The notes: generated by a model not told the origin, from the letters alone. Shown: positions 1-7,386, counted from the first letter of the stretch. The stretch: DNA of 7,480 nt from Bacteroidota bacterium (GCA_009937085.1 JAACDD010000007.1:1-7480); one strand, 5' to 3'. Made by a program: numbers and translations.

Positions 1-2505
1 GTTGCCCAAATGTTTATCAATGAAAACCACATGCAACCCTTGACCACTTTATCAAAGATGCCAATGGATGCGTTTACGGCATTTGAAAGGAAAATTGCCA
101 ATCAAATCAACACCATTAAAAATCCATTTAAGGAAAAAGCAACCACCATTTTGGCCTTTTTTCAGCAGTCAAATTTAGACGATGAGTTATTTCCTCGGCA
201 AACGTTACCTAAATTACTGCGCTCAGTGCAACAAGGCGTGTGGGGAAAAGATCCGTTGAATATAACCATGCAGAAACGCATGGAAAAGGGCGAGTTTATA
301 AAAGCAGGCGCAAAACAACATCAAGCACTAATAGATCCGATTACAGCTGATATTGTAGCGTTTTTACAATCATATAGCGACTACTGGCGGCAGGTTTCAC
401 TTTTGGAGTTGCTCCGTAAAAATATCGTGCCGCTATCCTTAATGCAGCGCATTGGACAAGAAGTAAACGTCTTACAAGATCAGCGTAACAGCCGCTTGCT
501 GGGGTTCTTTAATAAACAGATTTCAGACAACATAAAAGATACGCCAACTCCTTTTATATACGAACGTTTGGGTGTTCGCTATCAACATTTTTTTGTAGAT
601 GAATTTCAGGATACTTCTGAATTACAGTGGTCGAATTTACATCCGCTTTTTTCACACGCACTTGAAGACGACCAACGCAAAGGGTCGCTAGTGCTTGTTG
701 GCGATGCAAAACAGTCTATTTATAGATGGAGAGGGGGAAACCCTGAGCAGTTTATGAAGCTGGCAAACAAGGAAGTCCCTTTTTCGACAGCTCCTGAAGT
801 AGAAAACTTGCCCACAAACTTCCGAAGCGGAGCAGCGATTGTCTCGTTTAACAATACTTTTTTCTACAAAGCGGCACAATTTTTACCGCTAAAAGCCCAA
901 CAAAAACTTTATACGGATTCGTGTAACCAGTTGGCTCATACGCAAAGCGGTGGGTATATTACAATTGAAACGATTGAAGGAAAAATAAAAGAGGAGCAGG
1001 TTCTTGCATATCAGCAGGCTGTGTTAGAAAAAGTGAATGATTGTATCAACAACGGCTTCCAGAAAAAGGACATTTGCGTATTGGTTAGAAAAAACGATCA
1101 GGCAATACAAATTGCAAACGCGTTAACAGCAGCAGCAATTCCGATCACCTCGTCCGACGCATTACTAGTAGGGCAAAGCCAAGAAGTACAGTTTTTAATG
1201 CATTTGGTTAAACTTCGATTAGCGCCTAAAAGCCGCATTAGTCAATATGCCGTTTTGGAACGATTTGCGCTGCAACAACTAGACCCAAATGCATGGACGC
1301 AGCAACAGTTTGCCCGCCCTTTGGCTGTTGTGCTTTTGGAATGTACATCTGAAAAATTTGATTTTACTGTTTTTCAGCAGCTCACGCTTTATGCTGCTTT
1401 AGAGTATGCCGTTTGGGCGTTTTCGTTAAACGATAAGCTAACGGCACACATACAAGCCTTTTTGGATGAAGTTGCCAAACTCCAAACAAAAAAAGAAGCG
1501 ACCACTACAGAGTTATTGGCACATTGGGAACAAAAAAATGAAAGTTGGATGGTACGTCCACCCGAAGACAGAGATGCCGTTCAAATTATGACTATTCACA
1601 AAGCAAAAGGCTTGGCGTTTCCTGTGGTAATTCTACCGTTTTCAGATACTGCTTGGATGAGTAAAACCACGACCTATGCATGGTACCCACTGCCTAAAGA
1701 TGCCTACGCACCCTTTGAAGAAATGTTGCTCCCAGTTAACAAAAGACTTAATACCATGGGTGACGGCGCCAAACAAACCTATGACACCTATTACTCACAA
1801 GCGGTAATGGATACGTTGAACACGCTTTATGTAGGGATGACACGACCGGTAGAAGAGCTTCATGTTCTGACTTTAAAAGGGAAAACAGCAAATATGCCGA
1901 ACAATTTAGCCGATGTTTTTTCGCAATTGTTTCCAGAGTTATTGGAGAAAAATGTTGTGTTTGGCGAGCGAAAAAGCCCAACTAAAACCGACACGCAACG
2001 AAAGACAGTTACAATTCCCTGGCAGTTTAATTTATCACACACGACAAACACAACCGCACAGGCACATAAAAAATCTGAAGAAGTACAGTACGGACTACTA
2101 TTTCACGAAATAATGGCACATATTGAGGTGCCACAAGACCTTGTGCACGCCTTAGAACAGTCGAAAGCAAAGGAAGTATTAAGTGATAAGAAATACGAGG
2201 AATTAAAAAATCAGATTGAAGAAGTTGTTTATCACAAGGAATTGAAGGACTTTTTTGATCCAGCCCACCAAGTGTATTGCGAGCGGCCGCTACTTACGGA
2301 AACAGGAGAAGTTGTTCGCCCAGACCGTTTTGTGATAACAAAAAACAATGATGTTTTTTTATTAGACTACAAAACAGGGAATTACAATAAAAAGCACGAG
2401 GCTCAAATAAACGCATACGCTACTATCTTACAAAACAGTCTACTCACAATTAAACAAAAAGCCCTGATTTATATAAAAACACCTCTTTTTTTAAAAGAAG
2501 TTTAA
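1..2505 (+). CDS. addA: AddA-like helicase-nuclease subunit, 5' end missing
   Basis: ATP-dependent UvrD/RecB-family helicase with a C-terminal nuclease, expected to pair with AddB in cytoplasmic double-strand break resection. The frame is open through base 1, so the ATG at 10 is internal and the gene is cut by the window edge. Numbering from that ATG (831 residues visible): motif II VDEFQDTS at 196-203, motif III GDAKQSIYRWRGG at 231-243, NFRS at 270-273, motif V around QIMTIHKAKGLAFPVV at 525-540, and motif VI YVGMTRPVEEL at 607-617. The nuclease follows: GLLFHEI (His699), Glu759, RPDRF (Asp772), LLDYKTG (Asp786, Lys788) and QINAY at 799-803. No GxGKT Walker A is visible. It should lie upstream, since roughly 200 N-terminal residues are missing compared with family members of about 1000-1050 residues. 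Visible helicase and nuclease residues look intact, so an active enzyme is inferred. RecB is the alternative name, but the AddB-like partner downstream favours AddA. Confidence 0.9.
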   Translation, partial: VAQMFINENHMQPLTTLSKMPMDAFTAFERKIANQINTIKNPFKEKATTILAFFQQSNLDDELFPRQTLPKLLRSVQQGVWGKDPLNITMQKRMEKGEFIKAGAKQHQALIDPITADIVAFLQSYSDYWRQVSLLELLRKNIVPLSLMQRIGQEVNVLQDQRNSRLLGFFNKQISDNIKDTPTPFIYERLGVRYQHFFVDEFQDTSELQWSNLHPLFSHALEDDQRKGSLVLVGDAKQSIYRWRGGNPEQFMKLANKEVPFSTAPEVENLPTNFRSGAAIVSFNNTFFYKAAQFLPLKAQQKLYTDSCNQLAHTQSGGYITIETIEGKIKEEQVLAYQQAVLEKVNDCINNGFQKKDICVLVRKNDQAIQIANALTAAAIPITSSDALLVGQSQEVQFLMHLVKLRLAPKSRISQYAVLERFALQQLDPNAWTQQQFARPLAVVLLECTSEKFDFTVFQQLTLYAALEYAVWAFSLNDKLTAHIQAFLDEVAKLQTKKEATTTELLAHWEQKNESWMVRPPEDRDAVQIMTIHKAKGLAFPVVILPFSDTAWMSKTTTYAWYPLPKDAYAPFEEMLLPVNKRLNTMGDGAKQTYDTYYSQAVMDTLNTLYVGMTRPVEELHVLTLKGKTANMPNNLADVFSQLFPELLEKNVVFGERKSPTKTDTQRKTVTIPWQFNLSHTTNTTAQAHKKSEEVQYGLLFHEIMAHIEVPQDLVHALEQSKAKEVLSDKKYEELKNQIEEVVYHKELKDFFDPAHQVYCERPLLTETGEVVRPDRFVITKNNDVFLLDYKTGNYNKKHEAQINAYATILQNSLLTIKQKALIYIKTPLFLKEV

Positions 2506-2513
2506 TACATTTG
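2506..2513 (+). promoter_or_regulatory. possible Bacteroidota -7 box TACATTTG
   Basis: TACATTTG fits the phylum's TAnnTTTG -7 consensus exactly and begins on the base after the addA stop codon. It ends 25 bases before the ATG of the OmpA remnant at 2538, so it may be the surviving promoter of that lost gene. I see no convincing TTG -33 element at 17-23 bases upstream; that stretch is mostly T. In an AT-rich spacer a single octamer match is weak evidence. Confidence 0.35.
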
Positions 2514-2537
2514 GTTTAACAAATTAATCTACTTATT

Positions 2538-2651
2538 ATGAAATACCATGTGAATACCCTTTTCAACTCATACCTTATCACAAAATCAAGTAATCCTACT
2601 AAAGTAGGGCGCGCTGTAAACCGTCGCGTTGAAGTAAAAGTGGTAAAATAA
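2538..2651 (+). pseudogene. remnant of a second OmpA-family gene (C-terminal end)
   Basis: A short open frame, ATG at 2538 to TAA at 2649-2651, would encode 37 residues. Its last 21 residues, ending GRAVNRRVEVKVVK, align without gaps to the last 21 residues of the intact OmpA protein downstream, ending GRAINRRVEFIVVN, with 13 identities. This is the conserved last strand of the OmpA peptidoglycan-binding domain. The first 16 residues show only faint similarity (KYHVN against DYLVN, LITK against LSTK), so the homology may extend leftward with small deletions, but this is not secure. Nine of the 13 identical residues use a different third codon base. That points to an old paralogue that was long under selection rather than a recent copy. 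The signal peptide, barrel and repeat linker are all gone. A functional 37-residue peptide is possible but unlikely. Confidence 0.75.
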
Positions 2652-2701
2652 CAACAGATTTAAGCGTAATAACATAAAACGGGGTGAAACTGCCGCGTTT
2701 T
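2586..2701 (+). repeat. diverged direct repeat, copy 1 (OmpA 3' end plus terminator)
   Basis: This 116-base segment corresponds without gaps to 3997-4112. It covers the last 21 codons and stop of an OmpA gene, a 24-base spacer and a 26-base terminator hairpin. The coding part matches at about 43 of 66 bases and the hairpin at 21 of 26, counted by eye. The spacer is conserved more in length than in sequence. Confidence 0.65.
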
Positions 2702-2704
2702 TTT
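2676..2704 (+). terminator. degraded intrinsic terminator of the OmpA remnant
   Basis: A 26-base imperfect palindrome (left arm AAAACGGGGTG, loop AAAC, right arm TGCCGCGTTTT) sits on a run of seven T. The stem has one G-G mismatch and two G-T wobbles, so it is weaker than the terminator at 4087-4115. It matches that terminator at 21 of 26 positions, and both begin exactly 24 bases after their stop codons. It was therefore probably inherited with the lost OmpA gene. It may still stop transcripts coming from addA. Confidence 0.7.
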
Positions 2705-2706
2705 AT

Positions 2707-2714
2707 TATTTTCG
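2707..2714 (+). promoter_or_regulatory. possible -7 box TATTTTCG for the OmpA gene
   Basis: TATTTTCG matches TAnnTTTG at five of six fixed positions and ends 23 bases before the OmpA ATG at 2737. That is nearly the same spacing as the box before the remnant. No TTG -33 element is seen, because the region it would occupy is the terminator hairpin. The bases just before the ATG (ATCAAGAA) are A-rich, as is common for translation starts in this phylum, with no strong Shine-Dalgarno sequence. Confidence 0.35.
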
Positions 2715-2736
2715 CATCACTAATTATAATCAAGAA

Positions 2737-4062
2737 ATGAAAAATTATTTATTTATAATGCTTATGCTGGTTAGTTTTACAACTAGCGTTATGGCACAGA
2801 ACGATACAAACCCTTGGAGTATTACCTTGGGCACTAACGCCGTAAACCTTGACCTTGAAGGGAAGGATGGCGAAACACAATTCAGTTCAAATTTCTCTTA
2901 CCTTGAAGTTTCTCGGTACATCGGAGGGGGTTTTTCGGTTGATTTAGCAGGTACACTTAATAATTTAGATAGAGAATCTGGTGAAGACGATTTATACTAC
3001 AGCTTAGATTTAGGTACATCGCTTGCTGCAAACCAACTTGCTGACCTTGGAAAGTTTGACCCTTCGCTTCGTGCGGGTGTAGGTATTGCTGGCGGGCTTA
3101 GCGGAATCTCAAGCGATACAGACGATTTTTTTGTTGCTTATGCAGGACTTGGCTTAAACTATTGGTTTAGCGATGCCTTTGCTTTAACATTGAAAACTAC
3201 GTATAAGATGTACTCAGCAGAACTTGATGGTCTTTTAGGTAATGATGAAGGAGGAATCACTCACTTACAACACTTGGCAGGCTTCTCATTCGCTTTTGGC
3301 GACGGAGACACAGACAGAGATGGTGTGAAAGATAGCGTTGACGCATGTCCAGAAGTAGCAGGTGTTGAAAGCTTAAACGGTTGTCCAGATGATGACGGCG
3401 ATGGCATTAGAAATAGCGATGACGACTGTCCATTAACAGCTGGATTAGCTGCACTTAATGGTTGTCCAGATGCTGACAACGATGGTATTAAAGATGGCGA
3501 TGATGCATGTCCAAATGTAGCAGGTGTTGCAGCACTTAACGGTTGCCCAGATGCAGACGGCGACGGCATTACAGATGCAGATGATGCATGTCCAAATGCT
3601 GCAGGTAGCAAAGCAATGAATGGTTGTCCAGATGCAGACGGCGATAGCGTTGCTGACAAAGACGATAAGTGTCCAGCAGTAGCGGGTCCAGCGTCTAACA
3701 ACGGCTGCCCAGAGTTCCCACTTTCTATGTTAGGTGATTACGATATCAACTTTGATTTAGAAAAGTACAACATCGATTCACAAGACGTTCAACGTCTTTC
3801 AACAGTTCTTAAAGTATTGTTAGCAAACAATGATGCAAATATTAGCATTGAAGGGCATGCCGATAATACAGGTGAAGAATCGTACAACAACCCACTTTCT
3901 AACAACCGAGCTTCATCAATCAAAGATTACTTAGTTAACCTTGGGATTGACGAAAATCGTTTAAGCACAAAAGCCTTTGGCGAGGCGAAGCCAAAAGCGA
4001 GTAACGACACTGAAGAAGGTCGTGCGATTAACCGTCGTGTAGAGTTCATAGTAGTGAACTAG
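2737..4062 (+). CDS. OmpA-family outer-membrane protein with TSP3 repeats
   Basis: A 441-residue envelope protein expected to sit in the outer membrane and bind peptidoglycan, linking the two layers. Residues 1-20 form a signal peptide with likely cleavage at VMA-QN. Residues 21 to about 187 look like an eight-strand-type beta-barrel with alternating strands and aromatic residues. Residues 191-325 are five thrombospondin type 3 repeats. Residues 326-441 are the OmpA-like domain, with EGHADNTG (Asp376) and NNRASSIKDYL (Arg391), the positions that hold diaminopimelate in E. coli OmpA. All ten cysteines are in the repeats, two per unit. The ATG at 2737 is chosen because the signal peptide begins directly there. 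The gene has its own strong terminator and lies between addA and addB on the same strand. It resembles OprF/OmpA proteins of the phylum; its specific role is not readable from sequence. Confidence 0.93.
   Translation: MKNYLFIMLMLVSFTTSVMAQNDTNPWSITLGTNAVNLDLEGKDGETQFSSNFSYLEVSRYIGGGFSVDLAGTLNNLDRESGEDDLYYSLDLGTSLAANQLADLGKFDPSLRAGVGIAGGLSGISSDTDDFFVAYAGLGLNYWFSDAFALTLKTTYKMYSAELDGLLGNDEGGITHLQHLAGFSFAFGDGDTDRDGVKDSVDACPEVAGVESLNGCPDDDGDGIRNSDDDCPLTAGLAALNGCPDADNDGIKDGDDACPNVAGVAALNGCPDADGDGITDADDACPNAAGSKAMNGCPDADGDSVADKDDKCPAVAGPASNNGCPEFPLSMLGDYDINFDLEKYNIDSQDVQRLSTVLKVLLANNDANISIEGHADNTGEESYNNPLSNNRASSIKDYLVNLGIDENRLSTKAFGEAKPKASNDTEEGRAINRRVEFIVVN
3307..3711 (+). repeat. five thrombospondin type 3 units, 81 bp each
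   Basis: Five consecutive 81-base units start at 3307, 3388, 3469, 3550 and 3631, each encoding 27 residues with no length change. The unit pattern is DxDxDGxxDxxDxCP followed by a 9-11 residue spacer and NGCP. The Asp-rich loops are expected to bind calcium and make a stiff linker between barrel and OmpA domain. Units 3 and 4 are the most alike. The last unit has DGDSVAD, replacing the usual DG with DS. Confidence 0.9.
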
Positions 4063-4112
4063 TAACAAGACAAAATAAAGTATAAGAAAACGCGGTGAAT
4101 TCACCGCGTTTT
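3997..4112 (+). repeat. diverged direct repeat, copy 2 (OmpA 3' end plus terminator)
   Basis: Intact counterpart of the segment at 2586-2701: last 21 OmpA codons with stop TAG at 4060-4062, 24-base spacer, then the 26-base hairpin. Equal length and order in both copies support a tandem OmpA pair in an ancestor, with the upstream copy later lost. Confidence 0.65.
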
Positions 4113-4115
4113 TTT
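4087..4115 (+). terminator. strong intrinsic terminator after the OmpA gene
   Basis: A perfect 26-base palindrome (arms AAAACGCGGTG and CACCGCGTTTT, loop AATT) gives an 11-bp stem and leads into seven T ending at 4115. It begins 24 bases after the OmpA stop. The minus-strand flank is AAAA/TTTT with a short T run, so weak bidirectional action is possible, but no minus-strand gene ends here. The addB ATG follows only 10 bases after the last T. Confidence 0.92.
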
Positions 4116-4122
4116 ATTTTAG
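4115..4122 (+). promoter_or_regulatory. possible -7 box TATTTTAG overlapping the terminator tail
   Basis: TATTTTAG matches TAnnTTTG at five of six fixed positions and starts on the last T of the terminator. If used, transcription would begin about at the addB ATG (4126), giving a leaderless or nearly leaderless message. No TTG element is found upstream. The match may arise simply from the T-rich tail. Confidence 0.2.
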
Positions 4123-4125
4123 GCT

Positions 4126-6861
4126 ATGCCTATTTCTTTTCTTGGAAGTGTCGTACAACAACTCCTGTCCCAAAATGTAGATTGGGCAAATTTCTGTTTT
4201 GTACTGCCCAACCGCCGCGCCCGACTTTTCTTGCAAAAAGAAATCGCTCAAGCTGTACAGGGGCCGCTTATTTTACCCGAAATGGTAAGTATTGACGACT
4301 TTGTAGCGTCTATAAGCACGCTGTTGCCCGCAACAGAACTACAGCAGCAACAAACGCTTTATCAAAGCTATTGCGCCACAATCACCTCCAAAACACCCGA
4401 CTCATTTGAAACTTTTTTGGGATGGTCTTCTCCATTGATAAAAGACCTTAACACCATGGATCAGTATTTGCTGAACCGGGAGTCGTTTTTTAGTTACTTA
4501 AAATCGTTACATAACATACGTTCGTGGGGAGAAAATCAAGATAAAATCGTTCAAAACTATACGGCCTTTTGGGAGCAGCTGCCTCAAATGTATCAAGAGT
4601 TTACTTCCAGATTAGAACAAACAGGCCTTGCCACACCGGGACGCTGTTACCGATTAGCCACAACCTTATTAGAAAATTACCTACAATACAAAAACACCAC
4701 ACGGTTTGTTTTTTGTGGCTTTAACGCGCTAAGCCCAAGCGAAGCACAGCTTGTACAAGAACTTTTGTCACAGGAACGCGCTCAAATTTTTTGGGATATA
4801 GACAAGCAGATGCTCGAAAATGAATACCATCAGGCAGGGGCGTTTATTCGAACGTATGCAAAAAACTGGAACGCATATGCAGAAAAACCATTTACTCAAG
4901 CCCATCAAGCTTTTCAAGCGCCAAAAAATGTTCGTGTTATTGAGGTACAGCAACAGGTTGGTCAAGCCAAACAATTGGGTGCTTTATTGACAGAAATCGA
5001 CTCAGTTGATGACTGGTCAAAAACCGCTGTTGTGCTTGCAGACGAATCCCTTTTGTTACCACTGTTGTATGCCTTGCCAGAGCATATTAAACAACTCAAC
5101 ATAACAATGGGATATCCATTAGAACAACATCCGTTGGCGATGTTTGTTTCATCGTTTATGAAAATGGCTATTCGCAAAACAGCTAAAGGGTTTTATTATA
5201 AAGATGTAGAAACACTGCTTTCGTTACCCGAAACGCGTGTATTGTTTGCAGCGCACGACACCACATTTTGTACAAGCGTATTGAATCAAGCAAAAAAAGA
5301 ACATCGAAGTTTTTTGAGTATGGCATTTATGCGCAAGACAGCACCAGCATCGGCTTCGGAATTGGTAACGCTGTTGTTCCGCGAAACGCGCACGCCAGAA
5401 CAATGGATTGACGATGTATTGGCTTTATTGCCCACATTTTACACACCACAGCAAACGCAATCGTTAACAGAAGTTTATCGGGTAGCGGTTGAAAAGTTCA
5501 TCGCCTTATTTTATCAACTAAAAGAAGTATTGGAGGCGTTACAAGAGGAAATTACATTTACGCTACTGCGCAGTTTGTATGCGCAATTAAGCGCAGGGCA
5601 AAAGCTTGATTTTGTAGGTGCACCACTTGAAGGGCTTCAAATTTTGGGTGTTTTGGAAACGCGAACGATTGACTTTGATCGCGTACTTATAGCGGGTGTA
5701 AACGAAGGCATTTTGCCCAGTCAAGGCGGACAATCGTCCTGGATACCGTATGATGTTAAAAAAGAATTTGGCCTTCCTACTCAAGAGGAGCAAGACGCCA
5801 TTTTCACCTATCACTTTTACAGACTAATGTATCGCGCCAGCGAGGTGTATATGCTTTACAACGGCACTACAGACGGCGTTCAGGTTGGCGAACGCAGCCG
5901 ATTTATCCGTCAATGGGCATATGAGCGCCCGCCTACTCATAACTGGCACGAGCAGATACAAGAAGCGGTTTTTATTCCTCCAGCACAGCACATCAAATCA
6001 GTACCGAAAACCGAATCTATTTTAAAGAAACTTTCTGAATTAGGAGAAAATGGATTTTCGCCTTCTGCACTTAACGTATTTATCAAAGATGGCTATGCGT
6101 TTTACAAACGCTATATACTTGGCCTTAAAGATGAAGACGAGTTAGAAGAATCGTTTTCGCATCGTACCTATGGAACATTAGTGCATAATTGTTTGGAAGA
6201 ACTCTACACACCTTTTGTTGGTAAAACGCTTACGGGAGCAGACTGCATAGCAATGATAGGCACGATTGAAGCGGTTGCCGAAAAAGTAGTGAAGGCCATT
6301 TATCCACATGATATTTCAGGAAAAAACGTATTGGCATTTGCAGCAATCAAGCGGAATATTGCACATATTATAAACGCTGAAAAAGAAGAAATTGCCAAAG
6401 GAAATACCATAACGGTATTGGCACTTGAACAAAAAATGAACGCTTCTTTAACCATAGCAGGCATTGATAGCCCGATTAGCGTTCGTGGAACGGTAGACCG
6501 TATTGACCGCTACAACGGAACGATTAGGGTGTTAGATTATAAAACAGGAAAAATCGGAAAACTTGGTATAACAGACTGGAACCTTCTTGCAAAAGACCCA
6601 GACCTTGGGCAAGCGCGCCAACTGCTGCTATATGCCATGCTTTGGAACGACGCACATCCTACTGAAAAAGCGAATCACGCTGGAATTATTGCACTGAAAG
6701 AATACGATAAAGGAGTGAGGTATGTTGGTGAAAAAGTTTCAGCCCGAACCATAAACAGTGAACTTACCCCTGCAATTATGGAGCAAGCGACAGTTGTATT
6801 TACGGAAATTATTCAAAATCTTTTTAACCCCGATTTGCCTTTTAGCGAGCCAGAAGCTTAG
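4126..6861 (+). CDS. addB: AddB-like PD-(D/E)XK nuclease subunit
   Basis: A 911-residue partner of AddA in recombinational repair of double-strand breaks. The start is fixed by a TAG stop in frame at 4120-4122, and the N-terminus (SFLGSVVQQLL, then FVLPNRRARLFL at 25-36) fits the start of Bacteroidota AddB proteins. No GxGKT Walker A is present, so the helicase-like part is probably structural. Residues about 503-580 carry a motif V/VI-like block (LETRTIDFDRVLIAGVNEG, then FYRLMYRASEVYMLYN). The nuclease spans about 640-840: FSPSALN at 644-650, GTLVHNCLEELY (His687), Glu768, GTVDRID (Asp791), VLDYKTG (Asp804, Lys806) and GQARQLLLYAML at 828-839. The cysteine set that holds an iron-sulfur cluster in Bacillus AddB is not seen. 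There is no visible ribosome-binding site, because the upstream sequence is the terminator tail. The stop overlaps the minus-strand gene. Confidence 0.88.
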   Translation: MPISFLGSVVQQLLSQNVDWANFCFVLPNRRARLFLQKEIAQAVQGPLILPEMVSIDDFVASISTLLPATELQQQQTLYQSYCATITSKTPDSFETFLGWSSPLIKDLNTMDQYLLNRESFFSYLKSLHNIRSWGENQDKIVQNYTAFWEQLPQMYQEFTSRLEQTGLATPGRCYRLATTLLENYLQYKNTTRFVFCGFNALSPSEAQLVQELLSQERAQIFWDIDKQMLENEYHQAGAFIRTYAKNWNAYAEKPFTQAHQAFQAPKNVRVIEVQQQVGQAKQLGALLTEIDSVDDWSKTAVVLADESLLLPLLYALPEHIKQLNITMGYPLEQHPLAMFVSSFMKMAIRKTAKGFYYKDVETLLSLPETRVLFAAHDTTFCTSVLNQAKKEHRSFLSMAFMRKTAPASASELVTLLFRETRTPEQWIDDVLALLPTFYTPQQTQSLTEVYRVAVEKFIALFYQLKEVLEALQEEITFTLLRSLYAQLSAGQKLDFVGAPLEGLQILGVLETRTIDFDRVLIAGVNEGILPSQGGQSSWIPYDVKKEFGLPTQEEQDAIFTYHFYRLMYRASEVYMLYNGTTDGVQVGERSRFIRQWAYERPPTHNWHEQIQEAVFIPPAQHIKSVPKTESILKKLSELGENGFSPSALNVFIKDGYAFYKRYILGLKDEDELEESFSHRTYGTLVHNCLEELYTPFVGKTLTGADCIAMIGTIEAVAEKVVKAIYPHDISGKNVLAFAAIKRNIAHIINAEKEEIAKGNTITVLALEQKMNASLTIAGIDSPISVRGTVDRIDRYNGTIRVLDYKTGKIGKLGITDWNLLAKDPDLGQARQLLLYAMLWNDAHPTEKANHAGIIALKEYDKGVRYVGEKVSARTINSELTPAIMEQATVVFTEIIQNLFNPDLPFSEPEA

Positions 6862-7322
6862 CGACTGTAATTACGCACCATGGCTAAGCCATAGCCGATA
6901 TACGCTATGGATTGAAGGCAAACGCCAAGTGTGATAAGCGGCATGATTGAAGGCAGTACTTCCATAATTTTAGTTACGCTTTCTAATTCCACGTCGCTTA
7001 AATCGTCGAAGTTGGGTTGTTGTTCCATCGCAGCTTGAATCATTTCAGCATCTGCAATCATAAAACCAATAGAGGCAAGAATACACAGAGCGCCAGCAAG
7101 CGCTAAAATACCGCCATACATAACCACGGCATAAGAAGCAATTCCTTCCAGTTGGCTTACGGTTTGTTCTTGTTTTAGCTTTTGGTACGTAGCCCAAAAC
7201 CACGCGGGTACAATTCCCCAAAAAAGTCCAGCGATAATAGAACCAGAACCCAAAACAAGTAAAAACTGTATCGTTCCTAGTATAAATCCAGTAAAAAATG
7301 AAAATTTAAGAAATCGTGACAT
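6858..7322 (-). CDS. four-helix inner-membrane protein, function unknown
   Basis: A 154-residue hydrophobic protein that I do not recognise. I start it at the ATG at 7322-7320; a TTG codon directly upstream (7325-7323) is in frame but less likely. Likely membrane segments are residues 7-24, 28-45, 64-90 and 123-148. Between helices 2 and 3 lies a polar stretch (YQKLKQEQTVSQLEG), and between helices 3 and 4 an acidic one with QQPNFDDLSDVELESV. There is no signal peptidase site, lipobox or catalytic motif. The general build recalls small DUF4199-like Bacteroidota membrane proteins, but I cannot assign it. The gene runs against addB, with stop codons overlapping at 6858-6861, and diverges from the tRNA. 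A -7-like box TATCTTCG and a TTTTG lie upstream on this strand, so it is probably transcribed alone. Confidence 0.8.
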   Translation of the reverse strand: MSRFLKFSFFTGFILGTIQFLLVLGSGSIIAGLFWGIVPAWFWATYQKLKQEQTVSQLEGIASYAVVMYGGILALAGALCILASIGFMIADAEMIQAAMEQQPNFDDLSDVELESVTKIMEVLPSIMPLITLGVCLQSIAYIGYGLAMVRNYSR

Positions 7323-7337
7323 CAATAGCGCTTTGTG

Positions 7338-7373
7338 CGAAGATATAAATACTTAATTTAGTGTGTTACAAAA
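7338..7373 (-). promoter_or_regulatory. possible promoter of the membrane protein gene
   Basis: On the minus strand, TATCTTCG (7345-7338) matches TAnnTTTG at five of six fixed positions. TTTTG (7373-7369) lies 23 bases upstream of it, at the wide end of the spacing described for flavobacterial promoters. The box ends 15 bases before the ATG at 7322, so the leader would be only about 8-10 bases. It has the same TTCG ending as the box before the OmpA gene. Confidence 0.4.
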
Positions 7374-7386
7374 GTGGGATATTGCT

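Noticed and set aside
10..12. ATG at base 10 as the true addA start
   Set aside because: The frame is open to base 1, and the visible protein lacks the Walker A motif and about 200 residues expected before motif II.
1913..2113. A 66-codon open frame on the plus strand inside addA
   Set aside because: It lies wholly within the linker between helicase and nuclease of addA in another frame, with no recognisable domain.
3261..3701. A 146-codon open frame on the minus strand inside the OmpA gene
   Set aside because: It is the reverse complement of the TSP3 repeats; its Ser/Ala/Pro-rich repeating product mirrors the Asp-rich units and it has no start context of its own.
4087..4112. The perfect palindrome as a protein-binding operator
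   Set aside because: It is followed at once by seven T after a stop codon, and has a homologous copy after another OmpA gene end, so a terminator explains it fully.
4095..4295. A 66-codon open frame on the plus strand starting inside the OmpA terminator
   Set aside because: It overlaps the conserved N-terminus of AddB in another frame, and its product shows no domain.
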